The notes below the pieces were generated by a model that searched no databases, was not told the origin of the DNA, and saw only the letters and a list, made by a program, of their open reading frames with translations. A stretch of 64,000 bases of DNA, taken from the NCBI RefSeq assembly GCF_024137025.1, contig NZ_JAMYJR010000018.1:62001-126000 (forward strand). Direction: 5' to 3'. Origin of the DNA: Paractinoplanes aksuensis (GTDB lineage Bacteria; Actinomycetota; Actinomycetes; Mycobacteriales; Micromonosporaceae). Below are positions 1 through 11,011 of the stretch, one piece after another (positions within the stretch are counted from its first letter, which is position 1; the number at the start of each line of letters is the position of its first letter). The position numbers and the translations under genes were made by a program.

Positions 1-1685
1 TCGAACAGCTCGGCGACCAGGTGGACCATGTCGTTGACGGCGTGCGCCGCCACCTCGATGTCCCGGTCGATCATGCCGAACTCGATGCGCGTGTAGTGCT
101 CGACCTCGGACTGCGCGGCGCGAAGCACGTCGATCAGGGCGGCCGGCTCGCGCTGGACGCGGGTCGAGTCGGCACCGGCGAGAACCAGGAGGTTTTCGTC
201 GTTACGGCGCATTCGGGTCGCCAGGTGGTCGAGCTGGAACAGCTCGGCCAGACGGTCCGGGTCTTCCTCGCCGCGTTCCAGCCGGTCGAGGTGACCGATG
301 AGCCGGTCGACCAGGATCTGGGAACGGCGGGCCAGGTTGACGAACATCGTCGCGACGGAGGCCCGCAGGGCGGCCTGCTCGGCCGCGGTGCGCACCGCCT
401 CGAGGTGAACCGCGTTGAACGCCTCGGTCACCTGACCGAATTCGTCGCGGCTGCGCACCGGAAGGGGCTCGGCGATCTGGTCGGCCAGCTGGGCCGGGGT
501 GAGCGATGAGGCCAGCTGCGGGTCACGCAGCCGGCTGACCGCGTGGGGCAGGCCGAACTGGGCCACCGAGAGGGCACCCTGGCGCAGCTCACGCAGCGAG
601 CGGGCCATCGACCGGGCGACCAGCCAGGCGAAGAGGATGGCGAGCAGGAGCATGCCGAGCAGGATGCTGGTCTCGAGGAAGACCCGCCGGTTCACGTCGT
701 TACGGAGGTCGGTCGCCTCCGCCACGATGTCGGCGTCCATCTTGACCTCGACCTTGCGGAACTCCGCCCCGTACTCCGTCATCGCCTTTTCCCAGTTGGC
801 GGTGTTGAACGGGATGTTGCGGGTGTTCGCGCCCTGCAGGCTCAGCAGCGGCCCGGTGTAGTTGGTGGCGGCCGTGCCGGCCGTCGATTTGTTGATCTCA
901 TCGAAAGCGGCCACGTCGGCGGGTGAACCGACCGACCGGACCGTCGTGCCGGCCAGCTCGAAGCCGGTGTCGGCGACCAGCAGTTCACGCCGGAGCGACT
1001 CGGTCAGCTGGTTGGCCGCGATGACCTCGTGGCCGACGTCGCGCTGCTGGGCGATGAACTCCTTGGCCTGGGCCACGGCGGCGACCGACCGCAGGTGGTC
1101 GCTCAGCTCGGTGTCGCTGGCCAGCTGGGCCGCCGCGTCACGCACGCCGACCAGGTCGTCGATGAGCTTGGTGTAGCTCTCTTCCACCTCGTCGGCGCCG
1201 GGGCGGTTGTTGGCGACCTGACTGCGCTGAGCCGGCAGGTCTTCCAGGTTGCGGTCGAGACGCAGGAGCAGGGTGCTGACGTTCTCGGGGATCTCGTCGA
1301 GCGCAGCCTTCTGCTGGGAGTACGGAACCTTCGCCTTGTCGACCTCGGCCGTCTCGGCGGTGTAGGACTCCCTCGCCTTGATGAACTCAGGACTCTTCTT
1401 GTCCCGGATCGTCGTGACCATCATGCCGTAGGCGCGTTCGTTCTGGAGGTGGTCGACCAGACCACCCGCTGCCTCCGACAGCACCGAAAGGGTGCGCGCA
1501 CGCTCCGCGTTGTTGGCTTCCTCGATGTGGTCGACCAGGCCGCTGACGCCGACGATGATCGTCGCCAGGGTAGGCACCAACATGATCAAGCCAAGCTTCG
1601 ACCAGATCGGCAGGTCTCGCAGCCGATCAGCCGGGCGACGGAGACGCGACATGACGCCGGTCGCCGTCTTGGGGCGCTTGCTCAC
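1..1685 (-). CDS. NIT-domain sensor histidine kinase, N-terminal part (cut by window edge)
   Basis: Membrane sensor kinase; only the sensory half is in the window. The protein begins VSKRPKTATG from GTG at 1685, preceded by CAGGAGG about 8 nt upstream. A first membrane segment (WSKLGLIMLVPTLATIIVG) is followed by about 270 residues of helical extracytoplasmic domain of the nitrate/nitrite-sensing (NIT) type, a second membrane segment (ILLGMLLLAILFAWLVA), a HAMP-like region and the start of the dimerisation helices (FVNLARRSQILVDRLIGHLD). The ATPase domain lies beyond base 1. In actinobacteria such kinases often head a 'conservon' (roadblock protein, DUF742 protein, small GTPase); those genes would be to the left and cannot be seen. 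Confidence 0.85.
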   Translation of the reverse strand, partial: MSKRPKTATGVMSRLRRPADRLRDLPIWSKLGLIMLVPTLATIIVGVSGLVDHIEEANNAERARTLSVLSEAAGGLVDHLQNERAYGMMVTTIRDKKSPEFIKARESYTAETAEVDKAKVPYSQQKAALDEIPENVSTLLLRLDRNLEDLPAQRSQVANNRPGADEVEESYTKLIDDLVGVRDAAAQLASDTELSDHLRSVAAVAQAKEFIAQQRDVGHEVIAANQLTESLRRELLVADTGFELAGTTVRSVGSPADVAAFDEINKSTAGTAATNYTGPLLSLQGANTRNIPFNTANWEKAMTEYGAEFRKVEVKMDADIVAEATDLRNDVNRRVFLETSILLGMLLLAILFAWLVARSMARSLRELRQGALSVAQFGLPHAVSRLRDPQLASSLTPAQLADQIAEPLPVRSRDEFGQVTEAFNAVHLEAVRTAAEQAALRASVATMFVNLARRSQILVDRLIGHLDRLERGEEDPDRLAELFQLDHLATRMRRNDENLLVLAGADSTRVQREPAALIDVLRAAQSEVEHYTRIEFGMIDRDIEVAAHAVNDMVHLVAELF

Positions 1686-2118
1686 GTCACCGTCCTCCTG
1701 TTTCGGGCCCCGGCACTCGGCTTGCCGGGCGCCGCACACGGCCGACTGCCGCGTCGGGCCCCCGAGATTCCATCACGACGAGTGTCAAAGAGAAAGGGCC
1801 GCCGGACACGGACCGGTTGTGTGACGCAATGTTGGTCCGCCGGAGCGGGGACGTCGCCGGTCAATATCACGGGATGTATGGGGTCACTCTCTCAGCGTTA
1901 CTCAGAGCGATCGATCGGCGTGGGGGTTACACCGAACGAACGCGCCCGATCGTAGAGGATCGCAGCAGGAGAGACGATGGCGCGGTCGCGAACGATCGGC
2001 AAGGTGAGATGCCCGATTTTGCAATGTTTGTAGGGACCATTCTGACCGAACGGACGATCAGAGCCGCCGAACCGGCAGAGTCGGCGGCCTCCGGGCGTTC
2101 TGTACCAACTTGATACCG
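1686..2118. other. Intergenic region upstream of the sensor kinase
   Basis: This 433-base gap lies between the kinase start and the stop of adenosine deaminase. It should hold the kinase promoter. I see one good inverted repeat (2063-2088, listed separately) and no convincing gene: the short open frames here lack ribosome-binding sites and have no recognisable protein pattern. Confidence 0.5.
2063..2088 (-). terminator. Hairpin after add, possible terminator
   Basis: A perfect 8-bp inverted repeat (GCCGCCGA / TCGGCGGC, 10-nt loop) lies 31 bases past the add stop codon. There is no T-run after the stem, which is common in actinobacterial terminators. Confidence 0.4.
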
Positions 2119-3204
2119 CTAGCCGAGCAGCTTCGCGTAGCCCGGCTTGATCACGTCATTGATGATCGCCAACCGCTCGTCGTACGGGATGAAGGCCGAC
2201 TTCATCGCGTTGATGGTCAGCCACTGCAGCTCGGCCCAGCCCCAGCCGAAGGCCTCGGACAGCAGCGCCATCTCACGGGACATCGATGTCCCGCTCATCA
2301 GGCGGTTGTCGGTGTTGACGGTCACCCGGAACCGCAGATCGTGCAGCAGGCCGATCGGGTGCTCGGCGATCGACGGGGCGGCGCCGGTCTGGATGTTGGA
2401 CGACGGGCACAGTTCGAGCGGGATGCGCTTGTCGCGGACGTACGCAGCCAGCCGGCCCAGCACGACGTCGCCGCCGGCCACCGTTCCGGTGATGTCGTCG
2501 ACCAGTCGCACACCGTGACCGAGCCGATCGGCGCCGCACCATTGGATGGCCTGCCAGATCGACGGCAGCCCGAAGGCCTCACCCGCGTGGATGGTGAAGT
2601 GGAAATTCTCACGCTGCAGATATTCGAAGGCGTCCAGATGGCGGGTGGGCGGAAAGCCGGCCTCGGCCCCGGCGATGTCGAAGCCGACCACGCCGGCGTC
2701 GCGGTAGCGCACGGACAGCTCGGCGATCTCTTGCGAGCGAGCCGCGTGACGCATCGCGGTCAGCAGCACGCCGACCCGGATCGGGGTGCCCTGAGCAGCG
2801 GCCTCGGCGGCGCCCGCGGCGAAGCCGGCGTTGACCGCGTCAACCACCTCGTCGAGTGTCAGGCCGCGTTCCAGGTGCTGCTCGGGCGCGTAGCGGACCT
2901 CGGCGTAGACGACGCCGTCGGCGGCCAGGTCGAGCGCGCACTCCTTGGCCACCCGGTGCAGCCCCTCGACCGTCTGCATGACCGCGACGGTGTGGGCGAA
3001 CGTCTCCAGGTAGCGTTCGAGCGAGCCGGAGTCGGCGGCCGCGACGAACCACTCGCCCAGGGCGGCCGGGTCGGTCGTGGGCAGCTCGTGCCCCACGGCG
3101 GCGGCGAGTTCCACGATGGTGGCGGGGCGCAGCCCGCCGTCGAGGTGGTCGTGCAGCAGCGCCTTGGGCGCCGGAACGATGTCGGTGAGAGCGATGGCGG
3201 CCAT
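2119..3204 (-). CDS. add: Adenosine deaminase
   Basis: Converts adenosine or deoxyadenosine to inosine in the cytosol for purine salvage. The 361-aa protein has the family's usual length and metal/catalytic motifs in order: HDHLDGG near residue 18 (zinc histidines), FTIHAGE (zinc histidine and catalytic glutamate), RLGHGVRL, and TVNTDN (zinc aspartate), with the LCPSSN segment between the last two. ATG at 3204. It is divergent from the methyltransferase gene at 3231, with only 26 bases between their starts. It lies near but outside the nucleoside-uptake operon at 4.1-12.1 kb and fits the same salvage theme. Confidence 0.95.
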   Translation of the reverse strand: MAAIALTDIVPAPKALLHDHLDGGLRPATIVELAAAVGHELPTTDPAALGEWFVAAADSGSLERYLETFAHTVAVMQTVEGLHRVAKECALDLAADGVVYAEVRYAPEQHLERGLTLDEVVDAVNAGFAAGAAEAAAQGTPIRVGVLLTAMRHAARSQEIAELSVRYRDAGVVGFDIAGAEAGFPPTRHLDAFEYLQRENFHFTIHAGEAFGLPSIWQAIQWCGADRLGHGVRLVDDITGTVAGGDVVLGRLAAYVRDKRIPLELCPSSNIQTGAAPSIAEHPIGLLHDLRFRVTVNTDNRLMSGTSMSREMALLSEAFGWGWAELQWLTINAMKSAFIPYDERLAIINDVIKPGYAKLLG

Positions 3205-3230
3205 CAGCCGAGCCTAGAGGCAGGGGACCA

Positions 3231-4019
3231 ATGATCGACGGAGCATTGCCGTACCTGCGATGCCCGGTCTGCCGGCAGCCGCTCGAGCGGGTGGACCGGG
3301 CCTTGCGCTGCCCGCTGCGGCACAGCTTCGACATGGCCAAGCAGGGTTACGCCGACCTCACGGCGGGGCGGATGCCGCACGTCGGCGACACCGCCGAGAT
3401 GATCGCCGACCGGGACGCCTTCCTGACCGCCGGCCACTACGACTTCATCGCCGACGCGCTCGCCGCCGCGGCGAATTCGGGCTTCGTCGTCGACGCCGGC
3501 GTCGGAACAGGGCACTACCTGGCTCGGGTGCTGGATGACGACTCGATCGGCCTGGGACTCGATGTCTCCAAGCCGGCGCTGCGCCGGGCCGCCCGCGCCC
3601 ACCCCCGCGCGGCGGCGGTGCTGACCGACCTGTGGCGTCCGCTGCCCCTCGCCGACGGCGTCGCCGACGTCATCCTCAACGTCTTCGCCCCGCGCAACGG
3701 CCCCGAGTTCCACCGCATCCTGAGCCCGGGCGGCCGGCTGCTGGTCGTGACGCCCGAGCCGGACCACCTGCGGGAACTGGTGGGCGCCCACGACATGATC
3801 CAGGTCGACCCGGACAAGGCGGCCCGCGTCCAGGAGTCGCTGGGTGAGCACTTCGAGCCGGTGGAGGCCCGGCCCCTGCGCCGGGATCTGACTCTGGGCG
3901 CGGCCGAGACGCGCACCCTGATCGGCATGACCCCCAGCGCCCACCACGCTCGGGACATCGACGCCGCACCGGCCGTGGTGACTGCTTCCGTGCTGCTGAC
4001 GGCCTATCGAAGGGTTTGA
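3231..4019 (+). CDS. RlmA-type 23S rRNA (guanine-N1) methyltransferase
   Basis: Probable SAM-dependent methyltransferase of the RlmA/TlrB family, which methylates a guanine in 23S rRNA helix 35 near the exit tunnel. The 262-aa protein opens with the family's zinc finger (YLRCPVC, then LRCPLRHSF), the diagnostic MAKQGYADL, a SAM-binding motif (VDAGVGTGHYL) and NVFAPRN. ATG at 3231 follows AGGGG by a few bases. Whether it is the RlmAI (G745) or RlmAII/TlrB (G748) type cannot be read from the sequence; TlrB members give resistance to tylosin-like macrolides. Confidence 0.85.
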   Translation: MIDGALPYLRCPVCRQPLERVDRALRCPLRHSFDMAKQGYADLTAGRMPHVGDTAEMIADRDAFLTAGHYDFIADALAAAANSGFVVDAGVGTGHYLARVLDDDSIGLGLDVSKPALRRAARAHPRAAAVLTDLWRPLPLADGVADVILNVFAPRNGPEFHRILSPGGRLLVVTPEPDHLRELVGAHDMIQVDPDKAARVQESLGEHFEPVEARPLRRDLTLGAAETRTLIGMTPSAHHARDIDAAPAVVTASVLLTAYRRV

Positions 4020-4126
4020 GCGCAACCGCTCACGCACGTGGAGCGAAGCGACCCTCGGCGGGAGCTGCGGTCTGCAACCCACCACCCCGCTACGACATAG
4101 AACTTGATCTTGCCTTTTTTGACGTC

Positions 4127-4807
4127 TCAGACCGAAAGATCGACTTCCTCCCATTCGGGGGGTTTGTCGTGATACGGCCCATGAAAGACGATTGCCCATT
4201 CCAGGGCCCACCGGCGCTGGCCGATCGCGTTGGCGTCGATCTCGCCCGGCAGCGGCCGGCCCATCTCTTGCGCCTGCTGGAACGCCCAATCCAGGCAGTA
4301 GTGCAGATCGAGCAGCACGGCCGCCTCGACGGGATCGCGGGGGGACATCAGCGACCGGGACCGCCACTGCCCGAATGTCTCGCCGGCCGGCAGATCAGGC
4401 ATCTGGGACATCATCCGGTCCTCGGGCGGCGACGTCGGGTCGAGGTGCCGGCTCAGCCCCAGCAGCCAGGCCAGCGCGAACACCGCGTCGTGGTGCAGCA
4501 CGAACGACCGGTGATCACCCTTGGCGCCGATCACGAACTGCCATTCCGGCGGGGTGACCAGGTCGACCAGGCGCGACCCGAGCAGCCAGCTCATGGCCGC
4601 CTCGGTCGGCATGCCGAAACAGCGGGCCACCACCACGTGCAGCACCGCCGCGCGCGCCTCCAGATCGGCCGTGGGGCGCAGCTCGACCGTGTCGCCCGGC
4701 TCCCACACCAGGGGGAAGCCGGGCGGCGGCTGCGGCAGCCCGAGCCGGGCCACCTCGTCGAGGCTGGCCTCCCGGACGGCGCGCGGGTCGGGTACTGCCT
4801 TCTGCAT
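4127..4807 (-). CDS. DUF4272 domain protein
   Basis: Protein of 226 aa with no known function. Residues from about 50 to the end match my recollection of DUF4272: an alanine-rich helix with a conserved arginine region (EARAAVLHVVVARC), the segment FALAWLLGLSRHLDP, then LDLHYCLDWAFQQA and a C-terminal RRWALEWAI. No signal peptide or membrane segment. It starts 6 bases after the thymidine phosphorylase stop, so it is probably the last gene of the nucleoside operon, but nothing in it points to nucleoside chemistry. Confidence 0.8.
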   Translation of the reverse strand: MQKAVPDPRAVREASLDEVARLGLPQPPPGFPLVWEPGDTVELRPTADLEARAAVLHVVVARCFGMPTEAAMSWLLGSRLVDLVTPPEWQFVIGAKGDHRSFVLHHDAVFALAWLLGLSRHLDPTSPPEDRMMSQMPDLPAGETFGQWRSRSLMSPRDPVEAAVLLDLHYCLDWAFQQAQEMGRPLPGEIDANAIGQRRWALEWAIVFHGPYHDKPPEWEEVDLSV

Positions 4808-4813
4808 GGTGCG

Positions 4814-6091
4814 TCAGGCTATGCGGTCGAGCACCAGATTGGTAAGAGTGGGCGGTTCCGTACCGATGACAACCGCTTCGGCGGCCGTGTCGCGGGCCAC
4901 CGGGATGCGGGCCGGGTCGTCGGCCCGCAGCTCGAGCAGAACGTCGCCGGTGGTCACCCGGTCGCCCGGCTTGACCTTGAGGAGCACCCCGGCGCCGAAG
5001 CTGACCGGATCCTCCTTGCGGGCCCGGCCCGCGCCCAGGCGCCAGGCGGCCAGGCCGATGCCGTACGCATCCACGCTGCTCACCACGCCGTCCGCGCTCG
5101 CCCGCAGCACCTCGGTCTCGCGCGCGACCGGCAGCGGCGCCTCGGGGTCGCCGCCCTGGGCCCGGATCATCGCGCGCCACGTGTCCATGGCCGCGCCCGA
5201 TTCGAGCACCCGGGCCGGGTCGGCCGTGCTCCCGGCCGCGGCCAGCATCTCGCGGGCCAGGGCCAGGGTCAGCTCGACCACGTCGGCCGGTCCCCCGCCG
5301 GCCAGCACCTCGACCGACTCGGTGACCTCGATCGCGTTGCCGACGGCCCGGCCGAGCGGGGTGCTCATGTCGGTCAGCAGGGCGATCGTGGTGACCCCGC
5401 TGTCCTGACCGAGCCGCACCATCGTGCGGGCCAGCTCGCGGGCGTTCTCGAGATCCTTCATGAAGGCGCCCGAGCCGACCTTGACGTCGAGCACCAGCGC
5501 GCCCGTACCCTCGGCGATCTTCTTGCTCATGATCGAGCTGGCGATCAGCGGGATGGCCTCGACCGTGCCGGTGACGTCGCGCAGCGCGTAGAGCTTGCGG
5601 TCGGCCGGGGCCAGGCCGTCGCCGGCCGCGCAGATGACCGCGCCGACCTCTTCCAGCTGACGCTTGAACTCGTCGTTGCTGAGTGAGGCGCGCCAGCCCG
5701 GGATCGACTCGAGCTTGTCCAGCGTGCCGCCGGTGTGCCCGAGGCCGCGGCCGGAGAGCTGGGGCACGGCGACCCCGCAGGCGGCGACGAGCGGGGTCAG
5801 GGGCAGCGTGATCTTGTCGCCGACACCGCCGGTGGAGTGCTTGTCGGCGGTGGGCCGGGTGATCGCGGAGAGGTCGAGCCGCTCCCCGCTGGCGATCATG
5901 GCGGCGGTCCAGCGGGCGATCTCGGCCGGCGTCATGCCGCGCAGCAGGATGGCCATGGCCAGGGCCGACATCTGCTCGTCGGCCACCACACCCCGGGTGT
6001 ACGCGTCGACCACCCAGTCGATCTGGGCGTCGCTCAGCGGATGCCCGTCCCGCTTGGCCCGGATGACGTCGACCGCGGCGAACTCAGTCAT
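4814..6091 (-). CDS. deoA: Thymidine (pyrimidine-nucleoside) phosphorylase
   Basis: Cleaves thymidine or deoxyuridine with phosphate to the base and deoxyribose-1-phosphate. The 425-aa protein has the glycosyltransferase family 3 features: DKHSTGGVGDK (phosphate binding) near residue 80, the signature SGRGLGHTGGTLDKLES, then KVGSGAFM. I chose ATG 6091 (MTEFAAVDVIRAKRDG), which overlaps the end of the cytidine deaminase gene by 8 bases; a longer reading would run further into that gene. Translational coupling to cdd is likely. Together they convert imported cytidine-type nucleosides to uracil plus sugar phosphate. Confidence 0.95.
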   Translation of the reverse strand: MTEFAAVDVIRAKRDGHPLSDAQIDWVVDAYTRGVVADEQMSALAMAILLRGMTPAEIARWTAAMIASGERLDLSAITRPTADKHSTGGVGDKITLPLTPLVAACGVAVPQLSGRGLGHTGGTLDKLESIPGWRASLSNDEFKRQLEEVGAVICAAGDGLAPADRKLYALRDVTGTVEAIPLIASSIMSKKIAEGTGALVLDVKVGSGAFMKDLENARELARTMVRLGQDSGVTTIALLTDMSTPLGRAVGNAIEVTESVEVLAGGGPADVVELTLALAREMLAAAGSTADPARVLESGAAMDTWRAMIRAQGGDPEAPLPVARETEVLRASADGVVSSVDAYGIGLAAWRLGAGRARKEDPVSFGAGVLLKVKPGDRVTTGDVLLELRADDPARIPVARDTAAEAVVIGTEPPTLTNLVLDRIA

Positions 6092-6797
6092 TGCTGTCCT
6101 CTTCCCATACGGCCGGGATGCCCTCGGGCGGGGCCCCGTCACCGGCCCAGGCCAGCCCGCCCTCGGCGTCCACGACGACGATGCGCGGGGTGCGTACGCG
6201 GCCCCAGGTCACCGCCTCGGCCGCCGTACCGAAGTTCGGGCCCTCCTCGAGCACGCCCTTCTCGTCGTCCGCACTGCCGCCGGACCGCTCCCAGTAGCCC
6301 GTCCAGATGGTCTCACCGCCGGCCAGGTCAGGATGCACGAAAACGGTGCCGCGCCCGCGCCATTTGGCCAGCTCGGTCGGCACCTCGGGGGCGGTGGAAG
6401 CCGCGTTGACCCGTTCCAGGTCTTCCAGGCCGAACGCGTGCGGCAGCAGCTCGGCCATGCGCAGGGGCCCGGTGTGCCACTCGACCAGCAGCTCGGGGCC
6501 GCCGTTCTCCCACAACAGCTGGCGGCAGCGGCCGCACGGCATCAGCGGGTTGCCGGTGGCGTCGACGCACGAGAACGCGACCAGGCGCCCGCCGCCGGTC
6601 ATGTGCAGCTGGCTGACCAGTCCGCACTCCGCGCACAGGCCGACGCCGTAGGACGCGTTCTCGACGTTGCACCCGACGACCACCCGGCCGTCGTCCACCA
6701 GGGCCGCCGCACCGACCGGGAAGTCGGAGTAAGGGGCGTACGCGTGCCGCATCGCTTCGGTGGCCGCGGCGCGCAGCCCGGCCCAGTCGATCTCCAT
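6084..6797 (-). CDS. cdd: Cytidine deaminase with extra C-terminal domain
   Basis: Deaminates cytidine/deoxycytidine to uridine/deoxyuridine. Residues 1-130 are a standard zinc cytidine deaminase: NVENASYGVGLCAECG (ligand C55, catalytic E57) and MPCGRCRQLL (C88, C91), very like mycobacterial Cdd. Those enzymes end near residue 130; this one runs to 237. The extra ~100 residues (including GTVFVHPDLAGGETIWTGYW and TPRIVVVDAEGG) are hydrophilic, tryptophan-rich and unknown to me. ATG 6797 lies 5 bases after the permease stop, and the 3' end overlaps deoA. The catalytic call is firm; the tail's role is open. Confidence 0.93.
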   Translation of the reverse strand: MEIDWAGLRAAATEAMRHAYAPYSDFPVGAAALVDDGRVVVGCNVENASYGVGLCAECGLVSQLHMTGGGRLVAFSCVDATGNPLMPCGRCRQLLWENGGPELLVEWHTGPLRMAELLPHAFGLEDLERVNAASTAPEVPTELAKWRGRGTVFVHPDLAGGETIWTGYWERSGGSADDEKGVLEEGPNFGTAAEAVTWGRVRTPRIVVVDAEGGLAWAGDGAPPEGIPAVWEEDSND

Positions 6798-6802
6798 GGT
6801 TT

Positions 6803-8080
6803 CTAGCTTTTCACGTAGGGCACACCGTCGGCCGCGGGCGCCCGCACCCGGCCGACCAGACCGGCCACCGCGATGATGGTGGCGATGTACGGCAGCATGT
6901 TGAGGAACTGGTTGGGCACCGGGCTGCCGACCGCGCTGAGGTAGTTGGCCAGCTTCTGGGCGAAACCGAAGAACAGCGCCGCGCCCAGCGCCCCGTACGG
7001 CGTCCAGCGCCCGAAGATCAGGGCCGCCAGCGCGATGAAGCCGGCGCCGGCCGTCATGTTCTTGTTGAACGCCCCGGTCGAGACCAGCGTGAAGTACGCC
7101 CCACCGGCCCCGGCGACAACGCCGCCGAGCAGCACGTTCATGTAGCGCAGGCCGCGCACCCGGATGCCGACCGTGTCGGCCGCCGTCGGGTGCTCGCCGA
7201 CCGCGCGGGTCCGCAGGCCCCAGCGGGTGCGGGTGAGGCCAAGGTGGATGACCACGACCAGCGCCAGCGCGAGCCAGACGAGCAGGTTGCTCTCGAACAG
7301 CACGGGTCCGATGACCGGGATGTCGGCCAGGCCGGGGATGCGCCACTCGGGCAGCCGCGGCGGCGAGTTGTACTTCAGCGCGTCGGGCTGCATCAGCCGC
7401 TCGTACAGGAAGCCGGTGACACCGAGCGCCAGCAGGTTGAGCACGATGCCGACGACCACCTGGTCGACCAGGAAGCGGATGGCCAGCACGGCCAGCAGCG
7501 AGGCGATGATGACACCGCCCACGACCGCGCTGATCAGGCCGGCCCACACGCTGGTAGCCAGCGTGCCGACCAGGGCGGCGCCGAACGCGCCCATCAGGAA
7601 CTGGCCCTCGATGGCCACGTTGACCACGCCCGAGCGCTCACAGAGCACGCCGGCCAGGGCGCCCAGGATCAGCGGCAGCGCGAGTTCGAGCGAGCCGCTG
7701 ATCGTGTCGACCAGGGGCAGGAATTTGCCCGCCACCTGCCAGCACAGGAACGACAGGACGAAGGCCACGATGCCCAGGCAGAGCAGCAGCGTCTGCCAGC
7801 GCTTGGCCACGCCGGCCAGCAGCGCGCCACCGGCGGCGACGGCCACGATGCCGAACAGGATCGCGCCGAACTGGCCGTTGATCGAGAGCGCGGCGCCCTC
7901 GGCGTCCTCGCTGATGGTGAAGCGGGCCGTCGCCGACTCGGCCAGCGAGCCGAAGATCACGGCGGCGATCAGGCCGATGAGGACCAGCGCGACACCGAGC
8001 CGGCGCTGGCGGTTCCAGAACCGGTCGGGCGCGGTCGCCTCGGTCAGGTCTTCCACGGTTGCCGTCGACACGCGGCTCAC
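6803..8080 (-). CDS. Nucleoside ABC transporter permease (NupQ/YufQ-like)
   Basis: One of two membrane subunits of a nucleoside importer. The 425-aa protein has about ten hydrophobic segments and the BPD_transp_2 family pattern, including GVLCERSGVVNVAIEGQFLMG near the middle and ALGAALFFGFAQKL near the end. The N-terminal ~120 residues, with two extra membrane segments, are longer than in the Bacillus homologue. GTG 8080 overlaps the preceding permease's TGA (GTGA), so translation is probably coupled. Pairs with the permease at 8077-9333. Confidence 0.92.
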   Translation of the reverse strand: MSRVSTATVEDLTEATAPDRFWNRQRRLGVALVLIGLIAAVIFGSLAESATARFTISEDAEGAALSINGQFGAILFGIVAVAAGGALLAGVAKRWQTLLLCLGIVAFVLSFLCWQVAGKFLPLVDTISGSLELALPLILGALAGVLCERSGVVNVAIEGQFLMGAFGAALVGTLATSVWAGLISAVVGGVIIASLLAVLAIRFLVDQVVVGIVLNLLALGVTGFLYERLMQPDALKYNSPPRLPEWRIPGLADIPVIGPVLFESNLLVWLALALVVVIHLGLTRTRWGLRTRAVGEHPTAADTVGIRVRGLRYMNVLLGGVVAGAGGAYFTLVSTGAFNKNMTAGAGFIALAALIFGRWTPYGALGAALFFGFAQKLANYLSAVGSPVPNQFLNMLPYIATIIAVAGLVGRVRAPAADGVPYVKS

Positions 8081-9329
8081 CAACCCTTCGCCATGGACGC
8101 GCCGAGCCGCGCGGTGCGCGCATCGCGGAGCTGGAAGATCGTTTTGACCAGGGCCGGGGCCGCGATGAAGATCACGATGAGGGCCTGGAGCACGGTGACG
8201 AGCTCGAGCGAGACGCCCACGTCGACCTGCATCAGGTTGCCGCCCGCGCGCAGCCCGCCGTAGAGGATCGCCGCGAACAGCGTGCCCCACGGCTTGTTCC
8301 GGCCGAGCAGGGCCACCAGCAGGCCGTCGAAACCGATGTTGCCGGCCACCTGACCGGTCAGCCGGTCGGCCGTGCCGAGCACCTGGACCGCGCCGCCGAG
8401 ACCGGCCAGACCACCGGCCACGACCATCAATTTGATGTACGTGCCGCCGACGCTCATACCGGCCGTCTTGGCCGCCGGCGGGTTGGCGCCGACCGCCCGC
8501 AGCTCGAAGCCGAACGACGAGCGGTTGACCAGCCAGGCCACCCCGGCCGTGACGATCACCGCGAGCACGATGCCGAGGTGCACGCGCAACGGCTGGGGCA
8601 GGGCCGGCAGCCCGGCCGTGGACTCGATCGTCTTGCTGACCGCGTCCGTGCGGTCGGGGTCCTGCACGCCGCTCTGCAGGATCAGCCAGCCCAGGAAGAG
8701 CGTGGCCGTGTAGTTGAGCATGATCGTGGTGATCACCTCGTGGGCGCCGGTGCGGGCCTTGAGCAGACCCGGCACGAAGCCCCACAGGGCGCCGCCGATC
8801 AGACCCGCGGCCAGCGCGACGACCAGGTGCAGCCCGGCCGGCAGACCGATCGCGAACCCGGCCACCCCGGCCGTGAGGCAGCCGATTACCGCCTGGCCCT
8901 GACCGCCGATGTTGAACAGGCCGCCGCGGAACGCGAGCGCCACCGACAGACCGGTGAAGACCAGCGGAGCGGCGTAGGTGAGCGTCTCGGACAGCGGGTT
9001 GAGCGCCGTCTTCCAGTCGCCGGTGCCGTTGAACCAGGCCTGCACGGCGGCCGGGTCGAAGATCGCGCCCTTGAACAGGTCGGCGTAGGCCCGGCTGATC
9101 AGGTCCCAGCTGGCGTTCAACGCGTCGCTGGGCCGCGCGGTGAAGTACGAGAACGTCGAGAGCACCGCGGAGTCGGAGACGACGATCAGGATCGCGCCGA
9201 TGAGCAGCGCCAGGAAGATCGACAGGATCGTCACCGTGACGGTGTTGGCCGACCAGAGGTTGTGCACGAAGAGGCCGAGGAACGACTCCTCTTTCTTCTG
9301 CTCCTCTTTCTTTTCGGGGGCTTCCGTGG

Positions 9330-9333
<4 letters not shown>
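8077..9333 (-). CDS. Nucleoside ABC transporter permease (NupP/YufP-like)
   Basis: Second membrane subunit of the nucleoside importer, 418 aa. After a charged, Glu/Lys-rich N-terminus (EAPEKKEEQKKEES) come about ten membrane segments, with the family segment LAFRGGLFNIGGQGQAVIG and, near the end, IGFDGLLVALLGRNKPWG, typical of BPD_transp_2 permeases for purine/pyrimidine nucleosides. GTG 9333 overlaps the ATPase stop by 4 nt (GTGA), and its own stop overlaps the next permease in the same way. Confidence 0.92.
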
Positions 9334-10898
<1,565 letters not shown>

Positions 10899-11011
10899 CG
10901 GAATCTCCCGACTTCGGCGCCTATGTGAAGTTCACCCGACAACTGGAACCGCCGCACGACCGCGAGGGATTCTCGCGGCCGGGCGGCGGCCGAATCTTAC
11001 TTAGTGAATCC

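Noticed and set aside
1817..2113. 98-codon plus-strand frame upstream of add
   Set aside because: No ribosome-binding site, no conserved pattern, and it runs through the add hairpin.
2110..3234. 374-codon open frame opposite adenosine deaminase
   Set aside because: Antisense shadow of a gene with all catalytic motifs; no recognisable protein of its own.
4018..4031. Small GAGCG/CGCTC hairpin after the RlmA-like gene
   Set aside because: Only a 5-bp stem, too weak to call a terminator.
4016..5686. 556-codon plus-strand open frame across the DUF4272 and deoA genes
   Set aside because: Composition is typical of antisense high-GC frames, and it crosses two real genes on the other strand.
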